Assembly (NCBI RefSeq): GCF_015831355.1 | Contig: NZ_JADWYR010000001.1 | Span: forward strand, 620,001 to 684,000 | Source: Panacibacter microcysteis | Lineage (GTDB): Bacteria > Bacteroidota > Bacteroidia > Chitinophagales > Chitinophagaceae | Reading direction: 5' to 3' | DNA: 64,000 nt | Shown: positions 7,611 through 17,281 of the stretch, piece after piece | Layout of the letters: each line of letters opens with the position of its first letter | How positions within the stretch are numbered: the stretch's first letter is position 1 | Program-made: the position numbers and the translations under genes | The notes under the pieces: generated by a model | The model's input: the letters and a program-made list of their open reading frames with translations, nothing else | Databases searched by the model: none | Told to the model about the DNA's origin: nothing

Positions 7611-10600
7611 ATGAAAGAAGCGACCAACCTTACGCGAAGGAAAAGCTGGCTCCTGTTGCTGATGCTTTTCATGAGCAGCATTGCTGCCTTTTCGCAATCC
7701 AAAACTGTTTCGGGAAAAGTTACTGACACTGCCAATGCACCACTGAGCAATGTATCGGTGCAGGTAAAAGGCGGTGGTAGTGGTACAGTAACAGACGCCA
7801 CCGGAAATTTCTCTTTAAATGTTCCGTCTACCGCATCTGTACTGGTTTTTAGCTATACCGGTATGGAAACGCAGGAGGTAGTGGTAGGTGAACAAACAAC
7901 GATTGCTGTGCAGTTAAAAGGTGTAGCAGGCAACCTTAATGAAGTAGTGGTGATCGGTTATGGTACAGCCAGGAAATCTGACCTTACCGGTTCTGTTGCC
8001 ACTGTAAAATCTGAAAAATTGCTTGACCGGCCTGTAGCAAACGTATCGCAGGCATTACAGGGGCGTGTGCCGGGTGTTGATGTAAGCATTAATACCAGTG
8101 CGCCTGGTGAGGCGGCCAAAGTGAGGATAAGAGGTATCAGCTCTATCAACTCGAGCCTCGATCCGTTGTATGTAGTGGACGGTGTGATTGGGGTAAACGC
8201 CAATCTTTTAAACCCTAACGATATAGCATCTGTGGAAGTGCTGAAAGATGCGAGTGCAACAGCCATTTATGGTGCACGCGGCGCCAATGGTGTTATATTG
8301 ATCACGACAAAAAGAGGTGTAAAAGGTACACCGCGTGTGTCTTACGATGCATACATCTCGCACAACAGCCTGCAACGGCACCTGGAAGCACTTGATGCAA
8401 ATGAGTTTATGCAGGTGTACAACCTGGCTTATGCCAATGCAGCCAAATACGACTCACTGGGTTTTGCCCAGGGTAAATACATACCAAACAATCCTGCAGA
8501 CTTTCCCAAACTGTTCGACGCAAATGGTAATCCGTTATACAATACCAACTGGGAGTCTGAAGTGTACAAGCCATCACTCAGCCATAACCACCAGCTTTCA
8601 GTACAGGGTGGTAATGACAAAACACTGTATAGTTTATCGCTTGGTTATTTTGACCAGAATGGCCTCATGATCGAGTCCTGGTTTAAGCGTTATTCTGCAA
8701 GGTTTACCCTTGATAACCAGGTAAACAAATGGCTGAAAATAGGTGGTAGTATGTCTTTTGTAAAAAGTAACCAGCGTGTGGTATCTGATGCAAACGGCGG
8801 GCTGAACGTATCGAGAATGGTGATCGAAGCATTGCCGATTATCCCGATCAAATATCCCGATGGCACATGGGGCGGCAACTCAGACTTTCCGGGTATGGAA
8901 GGCGGCAGCAACCCGGTGAACATTGCCAAAAACCGTTATACACTCGTAAACATATTGCAAACCGTAGGTGATGCGTATGCCACTTTCCACCTGGCAGATG
9001 GCCTTGATTTTAAATCTGACTTTGGCTTCAACCTCAACAGCCAGAAAAATAATTTTTACTCGGGCAGGGGACTTAGCTCTCTTTCTGCTGACCAGAAAGG
9101 TGTGGCCTCTATCAGCAACTGGATGCGTTCTTACTGGCAGAGTGAGAACTACCTTACCTACAATAAAAAGCTGCGGTCAAATGATAACCTTACTGCCTTG
9201 GTAGGTTTGTCATGGCAAAAGAACTACCAGGAATATTCCAGCAGTACAGCAACCGGCTTTATAGACGATTTCTGGGGCTGGCACAACCTGAGTGCAGGAA
9301 CAATTTATAACCCACCGGCATCTAATGACGACCAGTGGACGATGAACTCTTATTTTGCTCGTTTTACCTACAGCCTCGAAAACAAATACCTCCTTACATT
9401 AACCGGCAGGTATGACGGGTCATCAAAATTTGGGGTAAATAATAAATACGCCTTCTTCCCATCTGCAGGTTTGGCATGGAGGGTTTCGCAGGAAGAGTTT
9501 CTTAAAAACAGCAACCTCATCAGCGATCTTAAGATACGCGCCAGCTACGGTGTAACAGGTAACCAGGAAATAGGTACCTATAATTCAATACAGTTACTGG
9601 GTTCCGGCACCACCATCTTTAATGGCGAGCGCCAGCCCACCATTACAAGAAACAGCTTTGGCAATCCCGACCTCAGGTGGGAAAAGGTAAACCAGTTTGA
9701 TGTAGGCTTTGAACTAAGCCTCCTGAAAAACAGGATCAACCTTGTGGCAGATTATTACAACCGCACAACCAAAGACCTGTTGCTGAATGCACCTATTCCA
9801 TGGAGTACTGGTTTGTCTTCTGTTTATGAAAACATCGGCTCTGTAAGAAATACAGGTTTTGAGTTTGCTTTGAATACCGTAAACATCAAAGGCCGCGATT
9901 TCACCTGGAGTTCAGACATCAACCTTGCGCTGAACAAAAACAAAATACTGCAGCTTGGCTCCAGCAATGACGATATCTACCCTGGCCCGTGGTTCCTTGG
10001 CCAGACAAATATCTTACGCGTGGGCTGGCCAATCGGCACATTCTGGGGTTATGAAAGACTGGGTACATGGAGCACAAAAGAAGCAGCGGAAGCAGCGGCT
10101 TACAACCTGAAACCGGGCGACATCAAATGGAAAGACCAGAACAACGATGGTAAAATAGATGATGCTGACAATGTAAGGCTGGGCCAGGCTTACCCTAAAT
10201 ACACATTGAACATTGGCAACACATTCAACTACAAAGATTTCGACTTTACTTTCGATATAAGGATTGTAGGCGGTGTAAATACCGTTGCAAACTTTAAGCA
10301 CTCTACAGAAGACAGGCAGGCTATTGCCAACAGTTTAAAAACTGTGCTTGGTGCATGGACCCCCGAAAACCAGAACAGCAACATTGCTGAAATACGTTAC
10401 TACGGTTCTTTCTACCAAACACATATTGATAGCTGGTGGGTAGAAGATGGCTCGTTTATACGTGGTCAGAACTTTGTACTGGGTTATTCTCTTCCTGCAA
10501 AGCTGGTTGACAAATGGAACATCAACCGCCTGCGTTTTTATGTAAGTGCGCAAAACCTGTTCCTGGTGTCAGATTATACAGGTTACGACCCCGAAGTGCT

Positions 10601-10691
10601 AACATTTGATGGTCAGCTCACACAAAACCAGGACTTCTTTCCTTATCCTCGTCCACGTGTGGTAAACCTTGGTCTAAACCTGAATTTCTAA
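7611..10691 (+). CDS. SusC/RagA-family TonB-linked outer-membrane transporter
   Basis: A 1026-residue protein. The Met at 7611 opens a Sec signal (hydrophobic stretch about 12-27 ending AFSQS); an upstream in-frame Met would add eleven residues without a signal. Domains: CarboxypepD_reg (about 32-110), a linker with VVVIGYGTARKSDLTGSV, the TonB plug (about 125-235, with the SSINSSLDPLYVVDGV and EVLKDASATAIYGARGANGVI blocks) and the beta barrel to the C-terminus, ending in Phe. It imports large substrates across the outer membrane together with the SusD-like lipoprotein encoded 8 bases downstream. Given the hexosaminidase and amino-sugar-type enzymes nearby, the ligand may be an N-acetylated oligosaccharide. 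No matching ECF sigma/FecR pair is adjacent. Confidence 0.95.
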   Translation: MKEATNLTRRKSWLLLLMLFMSSIAAFSQSKTVSGKVTDTANAPLSNVSVQVKGGGSGTVTDATGNFSLNVPSTASVLVFSYTGMETQEVVVGEQTTIAVQLKGVAGNLNEVVVIGYGTARKSDLTGSVATVKSEKLLDRPVANVSQALQGRVPGVDVSINTSAPGEAAKVRIRGISSINSSLDPLYVVDGVIGVNANLLNPNDIASVEVLKDASATAIYGARGANGVILITTKRGVKGTPRVSYDAYISHNSLQRHLEALDANEFMQVYNLAYANAAKYDSLGFAQGKYIPNNPADFPKLFDANGNPLYNTNWESEVYKPSLSHNHQLSVQGGNDKTLYSLSLGYFDQNGLMIESWFKRYSARFTLDNQVNKWLKIGGSMSFVKSNQRVVSDANGGLNVSRMVIEALPIIPIKYPDGTWGGNSDFPGMEGGSNPVNIAKNRYTLVNILQTVGDAYATFHLADGLDFKSDFGFNLNSQKNNFYSGRGLSSLSADQKGVASISNWMRSYWQSENYLTYNKKLRSNDNLTALVGLSWQKNYQEYSSSTATGFIDDFWGWHNLSAGTIYNPPASNDDQWTMNSYFARFTYSLENKYLLTLTGRYDGSSKFGVNNKYAFFPSAGLAWRVSQEEFLKNSNLISDLKIRASYGVTGNQEIGTYNSIQLLGSGTTIFNGERQPTITRNSFGNPDLRWEKVNQFDVGFELSLLKNRINLVADYYNRTTKDLLLNAPIPWSTGLSSVYENIGSVRNTGFEFALNTVNIKGRDFTWSSDINLALNKNKILQLGSSNDDIYPGPWFLGQTNILRVGWPIGTFWGYERLGTWSTKEAAEAAAYNLKPGDIKWKDQNNDGKIDDADNVRLGQAYPKYTLNIGNTFNYKDFDFTFDIRIVGGVNTVANFKHSTEDRQAIANSLKTVLGAWTPENQNSNIAEIRYYGSFYQTHIDSWWVEDGSFIRGQNFVLGYSLPAKLVDKWNINRLRFYVSAQNLFLVSDYTGYDPEVLTFDGQLTQNQDFFPYPRPRVVNLGLNLNF

Positions 10692-10699
10692 TTGCCTAA

Positions 10700-12226
10700 A
10701 TGAATTCGAAAATGAAAAACATAACAAAAATATTTTTAGCGTTGCTGGTTTTAGGCATTGCTTCCTGTAGCAAGTTCCTGGAAGAAAACCCTACCGGTTC
10801 GCTTACACCCGATTCAGACGTAACAAGCGCCGAAATTGCCAGGGCTTTTGCCAACTCTGCTTACATACAATTATCAACGCTCGACAGGGGCGCCGGTGGC
10901 TACGGTGGTAATACCGCAGAACTTATGGAGTTTATGACCGGAAAAGCAGACGGCAACGCTCAAACAGAAGGCTTCCGTTTTTATAACCTTACTTACGATG
11001 CGCAATCTTTTTACATCAGCGACTGGTGGCAGGGCATGTACTATGGTATTTCCAACTGCAACCTCGCTTTACAAAAGATCGAAGAAATTGCGCTTGATGA
11101 AACCACCAAAACAAACATGCTGGCAGAAGTGTACACGCTGCGTGCATTATACTATTTCTACCTGGTACGTATGTTTGGTGATGTCCCAAAGATCACAGAA
11201 GTGGTAAGCGATTTAAACAATGCAAGGCCTGCAAGAGACCCGGCAAAAAGTATTTATGATGATGTAATTATTCCCGACCTGTTAAAGGCAGAAGCGTCTT
11301 CACTCGCATGGCAGGATAATACAGGGCGTGTTTCCAGGAGTGCAGTAAAATCACTGCTGGCAGATGTATACCTTACCTACGCCGGCTACCCCATATCCGG
11401 TGGAGATCAGTACTATGCCGAATCTGCCAAACGCTCTAAAGAAGTAATCGACAATGGCGGCTTCAGCCTGTTCGCAGATTATCATGACATGACAGACCCT
11501 GCCAATAAAAACAAGGTAGAATTCATCTGGCAGGTACAGTTTGCAGCAGGTATCAGCAATAACGATCTTACGGCCAAAACACTGGCACTGTACAAACGCG
11601 TTTCTGTTTACTCAGATGAGTTTGGCGGGCTTGTTCCAACACGCCAGTTTGTAGAAAGCTATCCTGATGGTGACCACCGCACAGATGAAAGGCAGTTCTT
11701 CTATACCTGGTACCCCGGTAACCCGAAAAATTTTCCGGCAGGCGATCCGCGCTTAGACAGTGTAAATCTTGGCGGTTATTATATCTATAAATGGTTCGAT
11801 TCTGTTGCCGTAAACAGCACGGCCAATTCAGATCTTAACTATACCATCTATCGCCTGGCAGATGTTATGCTTATGTATGCCGAAGCATCCAACCGTGCAG
11901 AAGGTGCACCAAACGGCGATGCCATTGCGTATGTAAATGCCATCAGGCGCAGGGCACAGTTACCCGATATTATGAGCATGAGCCGCGATGATTTTGAAAA
12001 AGAAGTATGGACACAGCGATACCTCGAACTATGTTACGAAGGCAAGATGTGGTTTGATATGTTGCGTACCAGGAAAGTGAGAAACGACATCACCAAAAAT
12101 TTTGATGATTTTATTGGCCATACAACCGTGTGGGGTAAAACATTTACAGAAAACCAGTTATTGTTCCCGATTCCTCAAAGAGAAATTGATAACAATACCA
12201 ACTTAACACAAAACAAAGGTTTTTAG
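10700..12226 (+). CDS. SusD/RagB-family substrate-binding lipoprotein
   Basis: A 508-residue lipoprotein with signal MNSKMKNITKIFLALL...IASC and acylated Cys23; a second possible start lies four codons in. The N-terminal SKFLEENPTG stretch, the TPR-like helices containing LRALYYFYLVRMFGDVP, and the C-terminal RLADVMLMYAEASNRAEG and FDMLRTRK blocks are standard SusD landmarks. It lids the SusC pore and binds glycans at the cell surface. It follows susC by 8 bases and ends at a strong terminator, so the two genes form a bicistronic operon. The binding specificity cannot be read from the sequence. Confidence 0.94.
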   Translation: MNSKMKNITKIFLALLVLGIASCSKFLEENPTGSLTPDSDVTSAEIARAFANSAYIQLSTLDRGAGGYGGNTAELMEFMTGKADGNAQTEGFRFYNLTYDAQSFYISDWWQGMYYGISNCNLALQKIEEIALDETTKTNMLAEVYTLRALYYFYLVRMFGDVPKITEVVSDLNNARPARDPAKSIYDDVIIPDLLKAEASSLAWQDNTGRVSRSAVKSLLADVYLTYAGYPISGGDQYYAESAKRSKEVIDNGGFSLFADYHDMTDPANKNKVEFIWQVQFAAGISNNDLTAKTLALYKRVSVYSDEFGGLVPTRQFVESYPDGDHRTDERQFFYTWYPGNPKNFPAGDPRLDSVNLGGYYIYKWFDSVAVNSTANSDLNYTIYRLADVMLMYAEASNRAEGAPNGDAIAYVNAIRRRAQLPDIMSMSRDDFEKEVWTQRYLELCYEGKMWFDMLRTRKVRNDITKNFDDFIGHTTVWGKTFTENQLLFPIPQREIDNNTNLTQNKGF

Positions 12227-12248
12227 GCAAGTAGCAGTTTAATAAAAC

Positions 12249-12280
12249 GAGGGCGCCTTTTCAGGCGCCTTCTCTTTTTT
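12249..12280 (+). terminator. Rho-independent terminator of the SusC/SusD operon
   Basis: GGCGCC...GGCGCC stem with a TTTTCA loop, followed by TTCTCTTTTTT. It starts about 22 bases after the susD stop. Confidence 0.88.
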
Positions 12281-12307
12281 AAGTATGTTGTCAGCAGTTG
12301 TTCTTTG

Positions 12308-12364
12308 TGGCATCGCCTGTTGTGTCACTCACTGCACCGTTCCGTTTTCATGGCGACTATAGCG
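12308..12364 (-). repeat. Dispersed repeat copy 5, T/A core (left half of an inverted pair)
   Basis: Core from 12319 with two bases missing before the GTAC end (CACTCACTGCACC). The right arm GTTCCGTTTTCATGGCGACT resembles that of copies 1, 15 and 16. With copy 6 it makes an inverted pair filling most of the 358-bp gap after susD. Nothing else but the terminator is seen in this gap. Confidence 0.8.
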
Positions 12365-12506
12365 TTCAGGTTCGATGCATGCAGTACATATTCATAACCA
12401 CAAAAGTGCACCAAAGCATTATATAGAAAACATTGAACAAAACATCTTATACAACACGTTCCACAAAACATGGCGGGCTCGCAACCTGCCGAAATATTTT
12501 GTTGCA

Positions 12507-12550
12507 GTACAAGTGAGTGACACAACCAAAGCTTCATAGTAGCAATGCAG
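12507..12550 (+). repeat. Dispersed repeat copy 6, T/A core (right half of an inverted pair)
   Basis: Exact core at 12507-12526 preceded by TTGCA. The outer arm CAAAGCTTCATAGTAGCAATGCAG is of the CATAGTAGCAATGC type shared with copies 9 and 23. Confidence 0.85.
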
Positions 12551-12585
12551 TTCACCGAATAATACTGTTACATAAATCTGTATTG

Positions 12586-13215
12586 TTAGCGGCCTGCTGA
12601 AGCAGTTGGCGGTGGCGCAATTACAGCCATTGGCACTACATTGTTGATGGCAGGTGTAGATTTCAGGTAAGCAAAAATGGCTTTTATCTCATCATCACTC
12701 ATAAATTGTGAAGACTGCCACGGCATCGGCGGCAATAATCCTCTTTCAGCATCTAACCCTTTGTACTTGCCTTTTCTCAGCGCATTCATAAACTGGTCTT
12801 CTTTCCAGTTGCCAATACCCGTAGAGTCAGACGTAATATTGGCCGCGTAAGAGATGCCCCATGGCCCTACCCAGGCAGTTAATGTCTGGGATACAGCAAG
12901 CCCTTTCGCGGCAGCTTCTTTCTGGTCAAATGGCGGCGGTGGCATTTTTGCCGGGTGCCCCGAAAGCATCAGGCTCATATCAGGCTCCATACCGTTAGGC
13001 CCCATCTTTTTTGGTGTATGGCAATCATTACAACCGCCAATCTGCACCAGGTGTTCGCCCCATTTAACCTGGCTTTCAAAGCCACCAAATAATACGGTAG
13101 AGTTTATCGACTTGTCAGCAGTTTCGTCAGCTTTTTGTTCCGTGGAATCATTGCAGGCTACGGCAGCAAATACAATTGCCATTGCAGGCAGCGCAATCTT
13201 GTGAAGAGGTTTCAT
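12586..13215 (-). CDS. Monoheme c-type cytochrome lipoprotein, paralogue 2
   Basis: A 209-residue exported protein. The Met at 13215 gives a lipoprotein signal (MKPLHKIALP...AAVAC, Cys21); the frame extends further upstream but without a signal. It has one heme motif, CNDCH at 62-66, the same position as in the paralogue at 6452-7075. Long identical stretches follow (TPKKMGPNGMEPDMSLML, WVGPWGISYAANITSDSTGIG), and the C-terminal MPWQSSQFMSDDEIKAIFAYLKS block matches too. Role: electron carrier in the cell envelope. The two copies bracket SusC/SusD, so a duplication or an insertion of the transporter pair between them is likely. It is divergent from the Rid gene 219 bp away. Confidence 0.85.
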   Translation of the reverse strand: MKPLHKIALPAMAIVFAAVACNDSTEQKADETADKSINSTVLFGGFESQVKWGEHLVQIGGCNDCHTPKKMGPNGMEPDMSLMLSGHPAKMPPPPFDQKEAAAKGLAVSQTLTAWVGPWGISYAANITSDSTGIGNWKEDQFMNALRKGKYKGLDAERGLLPPMPWQSSQFMSDDEIKAIFAYLKSTPAINNVVPMAVIAPPPTASAGR

Positions 13216-13434
13216 AATTGGTAGTTTTGGAATGCTGAATATAGCAAAAGAAAACGGCAAACGAAAAAGGCCGGGAAAACAATCAACGTGCACTAGTAGT
13301 GGTATTACAACTAAATCAACATGCACTGCTTCATAATTTGCATTTCTATGCAAACGCTTGCATAATCGTTGGTTGCTTCAACATTATCAACTAATTTGAA
13401 CGCTCTTATTTATTCATCCTCCAAATCTTTAACC

Positions 13435-13905
13435 ATGCAGGAAAAACGCAGATCTGTGCTCAAAAAATTATTCGGCTCTGTCCTGGCTACAGCAGGTTTT
13501 GGTGTTGCAGCCAAAGCTGCCGCTGTAAGCACCAATACCAGTGATGAAAAACAGGCAGGCAACGTTACATATGACCAGGATGTTCCTTTATTCTCGGGCC
13601 ACACCATCATGGGCAATCTTGTATTCATAGCTGGTAAAGGCGCACATTTTCCCGGCGACATAAAAGCCCATACAGACCATGTGTTGAAAGAACTGGAAAA
13701 GGAACTGATTGCAGCAGGTACCTCAATGGAGAAAGTATTGAAAGTAAATGTGTACCTGGATGATATAAAAGATTACAAAGACATGAACGAGGTGTACAAA
13801 GGCAGGTTTGGTTCCAAACCACCGGTACGTACTACGGTAGCAGTTGCCAAAGGCGGTGTTCCCGGGGATTCTTTGGTAGAGATAGATTGTATTGCTTACC
13901 TGTAA
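13435..13905 (+). CDS. Exported Rid-family (YjgF/RidA-like) protein with Tat-like signal
   Basis: A 156-residue protein. The Met at 13435 begins MQEKRRSVLKKLFGS followed by a hydrophobic stretch ending AAKAAA, a twin-arginine-like signal. The remaining ~120 residues match Rid proteins: GNLVFIAGKGAHFPGD, VLKVNVYLDDIKDY, and KPPVRTTVAV with Arg132 at the position that binds the carboxylate of the imine substrate. RidA-type proteins hydrolyse reactive enamines and imines made by PLP enzymes, giving keto acids and ammonia; they are normally cytoplasmic. Here the gene sits 57 bp before a SelA-like PLP enzyme carrying the same type of signal, which fits a joint role outside the cytoplasm. Exact subgroup uncertain. 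Confidence 0.8.
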   Translation: MQEKRRSVLKKLFGSVLATAGFGVAAKAAAVSTNTSDEKQAGNVTYDQDVPLFSGHTIMGNLVFIAGKGAHFPGDIKAHTDHVLKELEKELIAAGTSMEKVLKVNVYLDDIKDYKDMNEVYKGRFGSKPPVRTTVAVAKGGVPGDSLVEIDCIAYL

Positions 13906-13962
13906 GCAGTACTGCCTCCATAATATGTCAGCATATTTCCTCCAACTTTTAACTGCTTAACG

Positions 13963-15183
13963 ATGAAGAGAAGAGATGCATTGAAGAACCTTTCTTTAAT
14001 TCCGATAGGCAGCGGGCTTGCATTGGGTTTATCATCCACTGAAGCCGCTGCAGCTACACCGCCTGCACCTAAACGGGATCTTTTTAAAGAGCTGGGCGTT
14101 CGCACTTTTATTAATGCCGCAGGTACCTACACTTTTATGACCGGCTCGCTTATGCAGGATGAAGTGGTGGAAGCCATACAGGCCACTTCCAGGCAATTCT
14201 GCCTGCTGGACGAGCTACAGGACAAAGCAGGCGAAAAGATAGCGGCGCTTACCAAAGCGCAGTCTGCTGTGGTTACGGCTGGTTGCTTTTCTGCCATTAC
14301 ACTTGGGCTGGCCGGCGTACTTACCGGCAACGACCCCGAAAAAGCCGCAAAACTTCCGCACCTGGAGGGTACAGGCATGAAGAGTGAAGTGATCATCCAG
14401 AAAGGGCATATGATCGGTTATTCGCAGGCTTTAACAAACACCGGTTGCAAAATCGTTTATGTTGAAACAATCGACGATGTTGAAAAAGCCATCAACGATA
14501 AAACAGCGTTGTTATGGTTTTTAAATGTACAATCAGACCAGGGGCAGATAACCCATGAGCAATGGGTGGCACTGGGCAAAAAACACAACATACCCACCAT
14601 GATAGATATTGCTGCAGATGTACCGCCTGTAAGCAACCTGTGGAAGTTTAATGAAATGGGCTTTGACCTTGTTTGTATATCTGGCGGTAAAGCAATGCGC
14701 GGCCCGCAGAGTGCTGGCCTGCTGATGGGTCGCAAAGATTTGATAGCCGCTGCAAGGGTATCTATGCCGCCACGCGGTTCTACCATTGGCCGTGGTATGA
14801 AAGTAAACAAAGAAGAGATCATTGGCATGTATGTGGCGCTTGAACATTACATGGCCTATGACCACGATAAAGAATGGAAAGAATGGGAAGCACGGGTTGC
14901 AACCATTCGCTCTGCCATACAAAACATCAATGGTGTAATCACAGAAGTTAAGGTGCCTAAGCTGGGCAACGTTACACCTACCTTACACGTAACATGGCAG
15001 AAAGAGTCAGTTAAACTTACATCTAAAGAACTGCAGGAAAAACTGCGTGCAGGAAGCCCCTCAATAGAGATCGTAAACAATGGTGACGAACATATTAGCA
15101 TAACCACGTGGGTTATGAGAGCCGGCGAAGAAAAGATTGTTGCTCAAAGACTGAAAGACGAATTATCTGCGGCGCTTGCCTGA
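13963..15183 (+). CDS. SelA-like PLP-dependent lyase (D-glucosaminate ammonia-lyase-like), copy 1
   Basis: A 406-residue protein. The N-terminus MKRRDALKNLSLIPIGSGLALGL is Tat-like, with an AAAA cleavage region near 28-32. The rest is a fold-type I PLP enzyme of the SelA-related group that includes D-glucosaminate-6-phosphate ammonia-lyase (DgaE). Asp215 in MIDIAADVPP should contact the PLP ring nitrogen and Lys243 in CISGGKAMRGPQSAG should form the Schiff base. Expected chemistry is beta-elimination or deamination of a 2-amino-3-hydroxy acid to a 2-keto-3-deoxy acid. It is one of three paralogues (also 17939 and 24139), most like the copy at 24139. A Rid gene precedes it. The non-phosphorylated substrate is inferred from the exported location. 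Confidence 0.82.
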   Translation: MKRRDALKNLSLIPIGSGLALGLSSTEAAAATPPAPKRDLFKELGVRTFINAAGTYTFMTGSLMQDEVVEAIQATSRQFCLLDELQDKAGEKIAALTKAQSAVVTAGCFSAITLGLAGVLTGNDPEKAAKLPHLEGTGMKSEVIIQKGHMIGYSQALTNTGCKIVYVETIDDVEKAINDKTALLWFLNVQSDQGQITHEQWVALGKKHNIPTMIDIAADVPPVSNLWKFNEMGFDLVCISGGKAMRGPQSAGLLMGRKDLIAAARVSMPPRGSTIGRGMKVNKEEIIGMYVALEHYMAYDHDKEWKEWEARVATIRSAIQNINGVITEVKVPKLGNVTPTLHVTWQKESVKLTSKELQEKLRAGSPSIEIVNNGDEHISITTWVMRAGEEKIVAQRLKDELSAALA

Positions 15184-15429
15184 TGTAAAAATTTCGGTAA
15201 ATATTCTATATAATAATGTTCCGGCAGGGTGCATTTGTACTGGTTGTACGTTGGCTGACTACCCGCAGCATACCAGCATTGCATCTGGCTTTAAGCGGAA
15301 GTGTACCTGGTGTCAGTTTATACAATGATGCGCTTTGGGCAAAGTTGTAACGTCTTGCCTTTTGCGCTACGTGTAAGGCATGCCTGTAAACTATTGCGGC
15401 GGCAGCCAATGCTGCATAGCGCTGCTGCA

Positions 15430-15484
15430 GTACAAGAGTGCGACGCAACAGTAGCCTGATGCATATACTGTTGCCGGGTACATT
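15430..15484 (+). repeat. Dispersed repeat copy 7, C/G core
   Basis: Exact C/G core at 15430-15449 with outer arm GTTGCCGGGTACAT, ending about 40 bases before the next start codon. It is the only feature seen in the 342-bp gap 15184-15525. Confidence 0.9.
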
Positions 15485-15525
15485 ATTATTCTTTAAAAAA
15501 ATCCTAACTAACAGCAGGAACCTGT

Positions 15526-17265
15526 ATGAGAAAATTGCTACGCTATTGCATGCTGTTTGTAGCTGCACCTGTACTTACACAATGTAAACCCGGCTTGCCC
15601 GAAGGTGACAAAGACAATGGCGGCCTGATGCTTCCGAACGGCTTTGATGCTGTTGTTGTTGCAGACAGCCTTGGTGCTGCCAGGCATATGGCGGTAAATG
15701 ACAATGGTGATATTTACGTAAAGCTCAGGCGCTCTTACCCTGATGGCAGCAATGTTGTATTGCGCGATGAGAACAATGATGGCAAAGCTGACATTATAAA
15801 AAAATTCTCGGTATACATCGACTCCTTTAATTATGGTACCGCCATGCGCATTAACAATGGCTACCTGTACTACAGTTCATCCAGCGACATCTGCCGTGTT
15901 AAACTAAAACCCGGTGAAATGGTGCCTGATACAACTACCGTACAGTTGATACTGCGCGATGATTTTGCACACGATGTACATGGCTTTAACCACACCGCCA
16001 AGCCACTTACGTTTGATGACAAGGGCAATATGTATGTGCCTTATGGTTCGCCGTCAGACGTGTGCCAGCTGCTCGACCGTACGCCCGGATCTCCGGGCCA
16101 GATGCCGTGCCCGCAACTCGATGAACACGCAGGTGTTTGGATGTTTGACCCCAACAAACCCAACCAGACCATCAAAGACGGAAAGCGTTATGCAACCGGT
16201 ATTCGCAGTGCAGTAGCCATAACCTGGAACCCGGCAGATAAAACAATCTACGTCGTACAGCATGGCCGTGATGACCTGCACAGAACATGGCCGGAGAAGT
16301 ACGATAAATGGACCAGCGCATTGCAGCCGTCAGAAGAATTTTTGCGTGTGAAAGAAGGCACCAATGCAGGATGGCCGTACTATTATTACGATTTTGAACA
16401 AAAGAAAAAACTACTGAACCCGGAATATGGCGGCGATGGAAAGATAGAAGCCGACGGAAAAAAATTTGAGCAGCCGCTGATCGGCTTCCCGGGGCACTTT
16501 GCACCAAACGATATTTTGTTTTATACCGGCAACCAGTTTCCCGATCATTATAAGAACGGCGCTTTCATTGCATTTCATGGTTCTACCATTCGCGGTCCTT
16601 ACTCGCAGGGCGGTTACTTTGTAGCCTTCGTGCCATTTAAGAACGGGCAACCGTCCGGAGACTGGGAAGTTTTTGCAGACGGTTTTTCCGGTATGGATAC
16701 CATTGTAAACACGTCTGATGCCCTGCACCGACCCATGGGCCTGGCGCAGGGACCCGATGGTTCGCTGTACATCAGTGATTCAAAAAAAGGAACCATCTGG
16801 CGCATCATGTATAAAGGCGACAAAAATAAATTCGGCGCGGCAGACCTTACTGCAATGGCCACACGTAAAGCAACCAGCGCACACATCAAAGACCCTGACC
16901 CTGTAAAAGACAATCTGCAGAAAGAAATGGTTTCAGGCGGTGAAAAAATCTATAAAACCTATTGCGTTGCCTGCCACCTTGCCGATGGCAAAGGTGATGG
17001 CAGCAGGTTTCCGCCACTGGATCGTTCTGAGTATGTTTTGGGCGACAAAAACAGGCTCATAAACGTTATACTCCACGGGCTGCAGGAACCGGTTACCATC
17101 AAAGGCAAAACATACAACAATGTAATGCCTGCGCATAATTATTTGTCAGATGCAGACATAGCCATGCTGCTTACTTATGTAAGAAAAAGCTTTGGCAACG
17201 ATGCATCTGAAGTACTGAGCACAGAAGTGCAGGCACAGCGTTATGCAAAAGAAGAAGCTAAATAA
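15526..17265 (+). CDS. Sugar dehydrogenase (GSDH-like beta propeller) fused to cytochrome c, copy 1
   Basis: A 579-residue lipoprotein (signal MRKLLRYCMLFVAAPVLTQC, Cys20). Residues about 30-440 form a six-bladed propeller of the glucose/sorbosone dehydrogenase type, with landmarks GIRSAVAITWNP, VVQHGRDDLHRTWP and GLAQGPDGSLYISDSKKGTIWRI. The C-terminal ~100 residues are a cytochrome c domain with CVACH at 480-484 and Met534 in VMPAHNY as likely sixth ligand. Family members oxidise aldoses with PQQ and pass electrons to the fused heme. No pqq biosynthesis gene is visible, so PQQ may come from elsewhere or another cofactor may be used. The neighbouring lyases and deacetylases suggest an amino-sugar substrate. 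The paralogue is at 22215-23966. Confidence 0.83.
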   Translation: MRKLLRYCMLFVAAPVLTQCKPGLPEGDKDNGGLMLPNGFDAVVVADSLGAARHMAVNDNGDIYVKLRRSYPDGSNVVLRDENNDGKADIIKKFSVYIDSFNYGTAMRINNGYLYYSSSSDICRVKLKPGEMVPDTTTVQLILRDDFAHDVHGFNHTAKPLTFDDKGNMYVPYGSPSDVCQLLDRTPGSPGQMPCPQLDEHAGVWMFDPNKPNQTIKDGKRYATGIRSAVAITWNPADKTIYVVQHGRDDLHRTWPEKYDKWTSALQPSEEFLRVKEGTNAGWPYYYYDFEQKKKLLNPEYGGDGKIEADGKKFEQPLIGFPGHFAPNDILFYTGNQFPDHYKNGAFIAFHGSTIRGPYSQGGYFVAFVPFKNGQPSGDWEVFADGFSGMDTIVNTSDALHRPMGLAQGPDGSLYISDSKKGTIWRIMYKGDKNKFGAADLTAMATRKATSAHIKDPDPVKDNLQKEMVSGGEKIYKTYCVACHLADGKGDGSRFPPLDRSEYVLGDKNRLINVILHGLQEPVTIKGKTYNNVMPAHNYLSDADIAMLLTYVRKSFGNDASEVLSTEVQAQRYAKEEAK

Positions 17266-17281
17266 AACTAAAACGATCACC

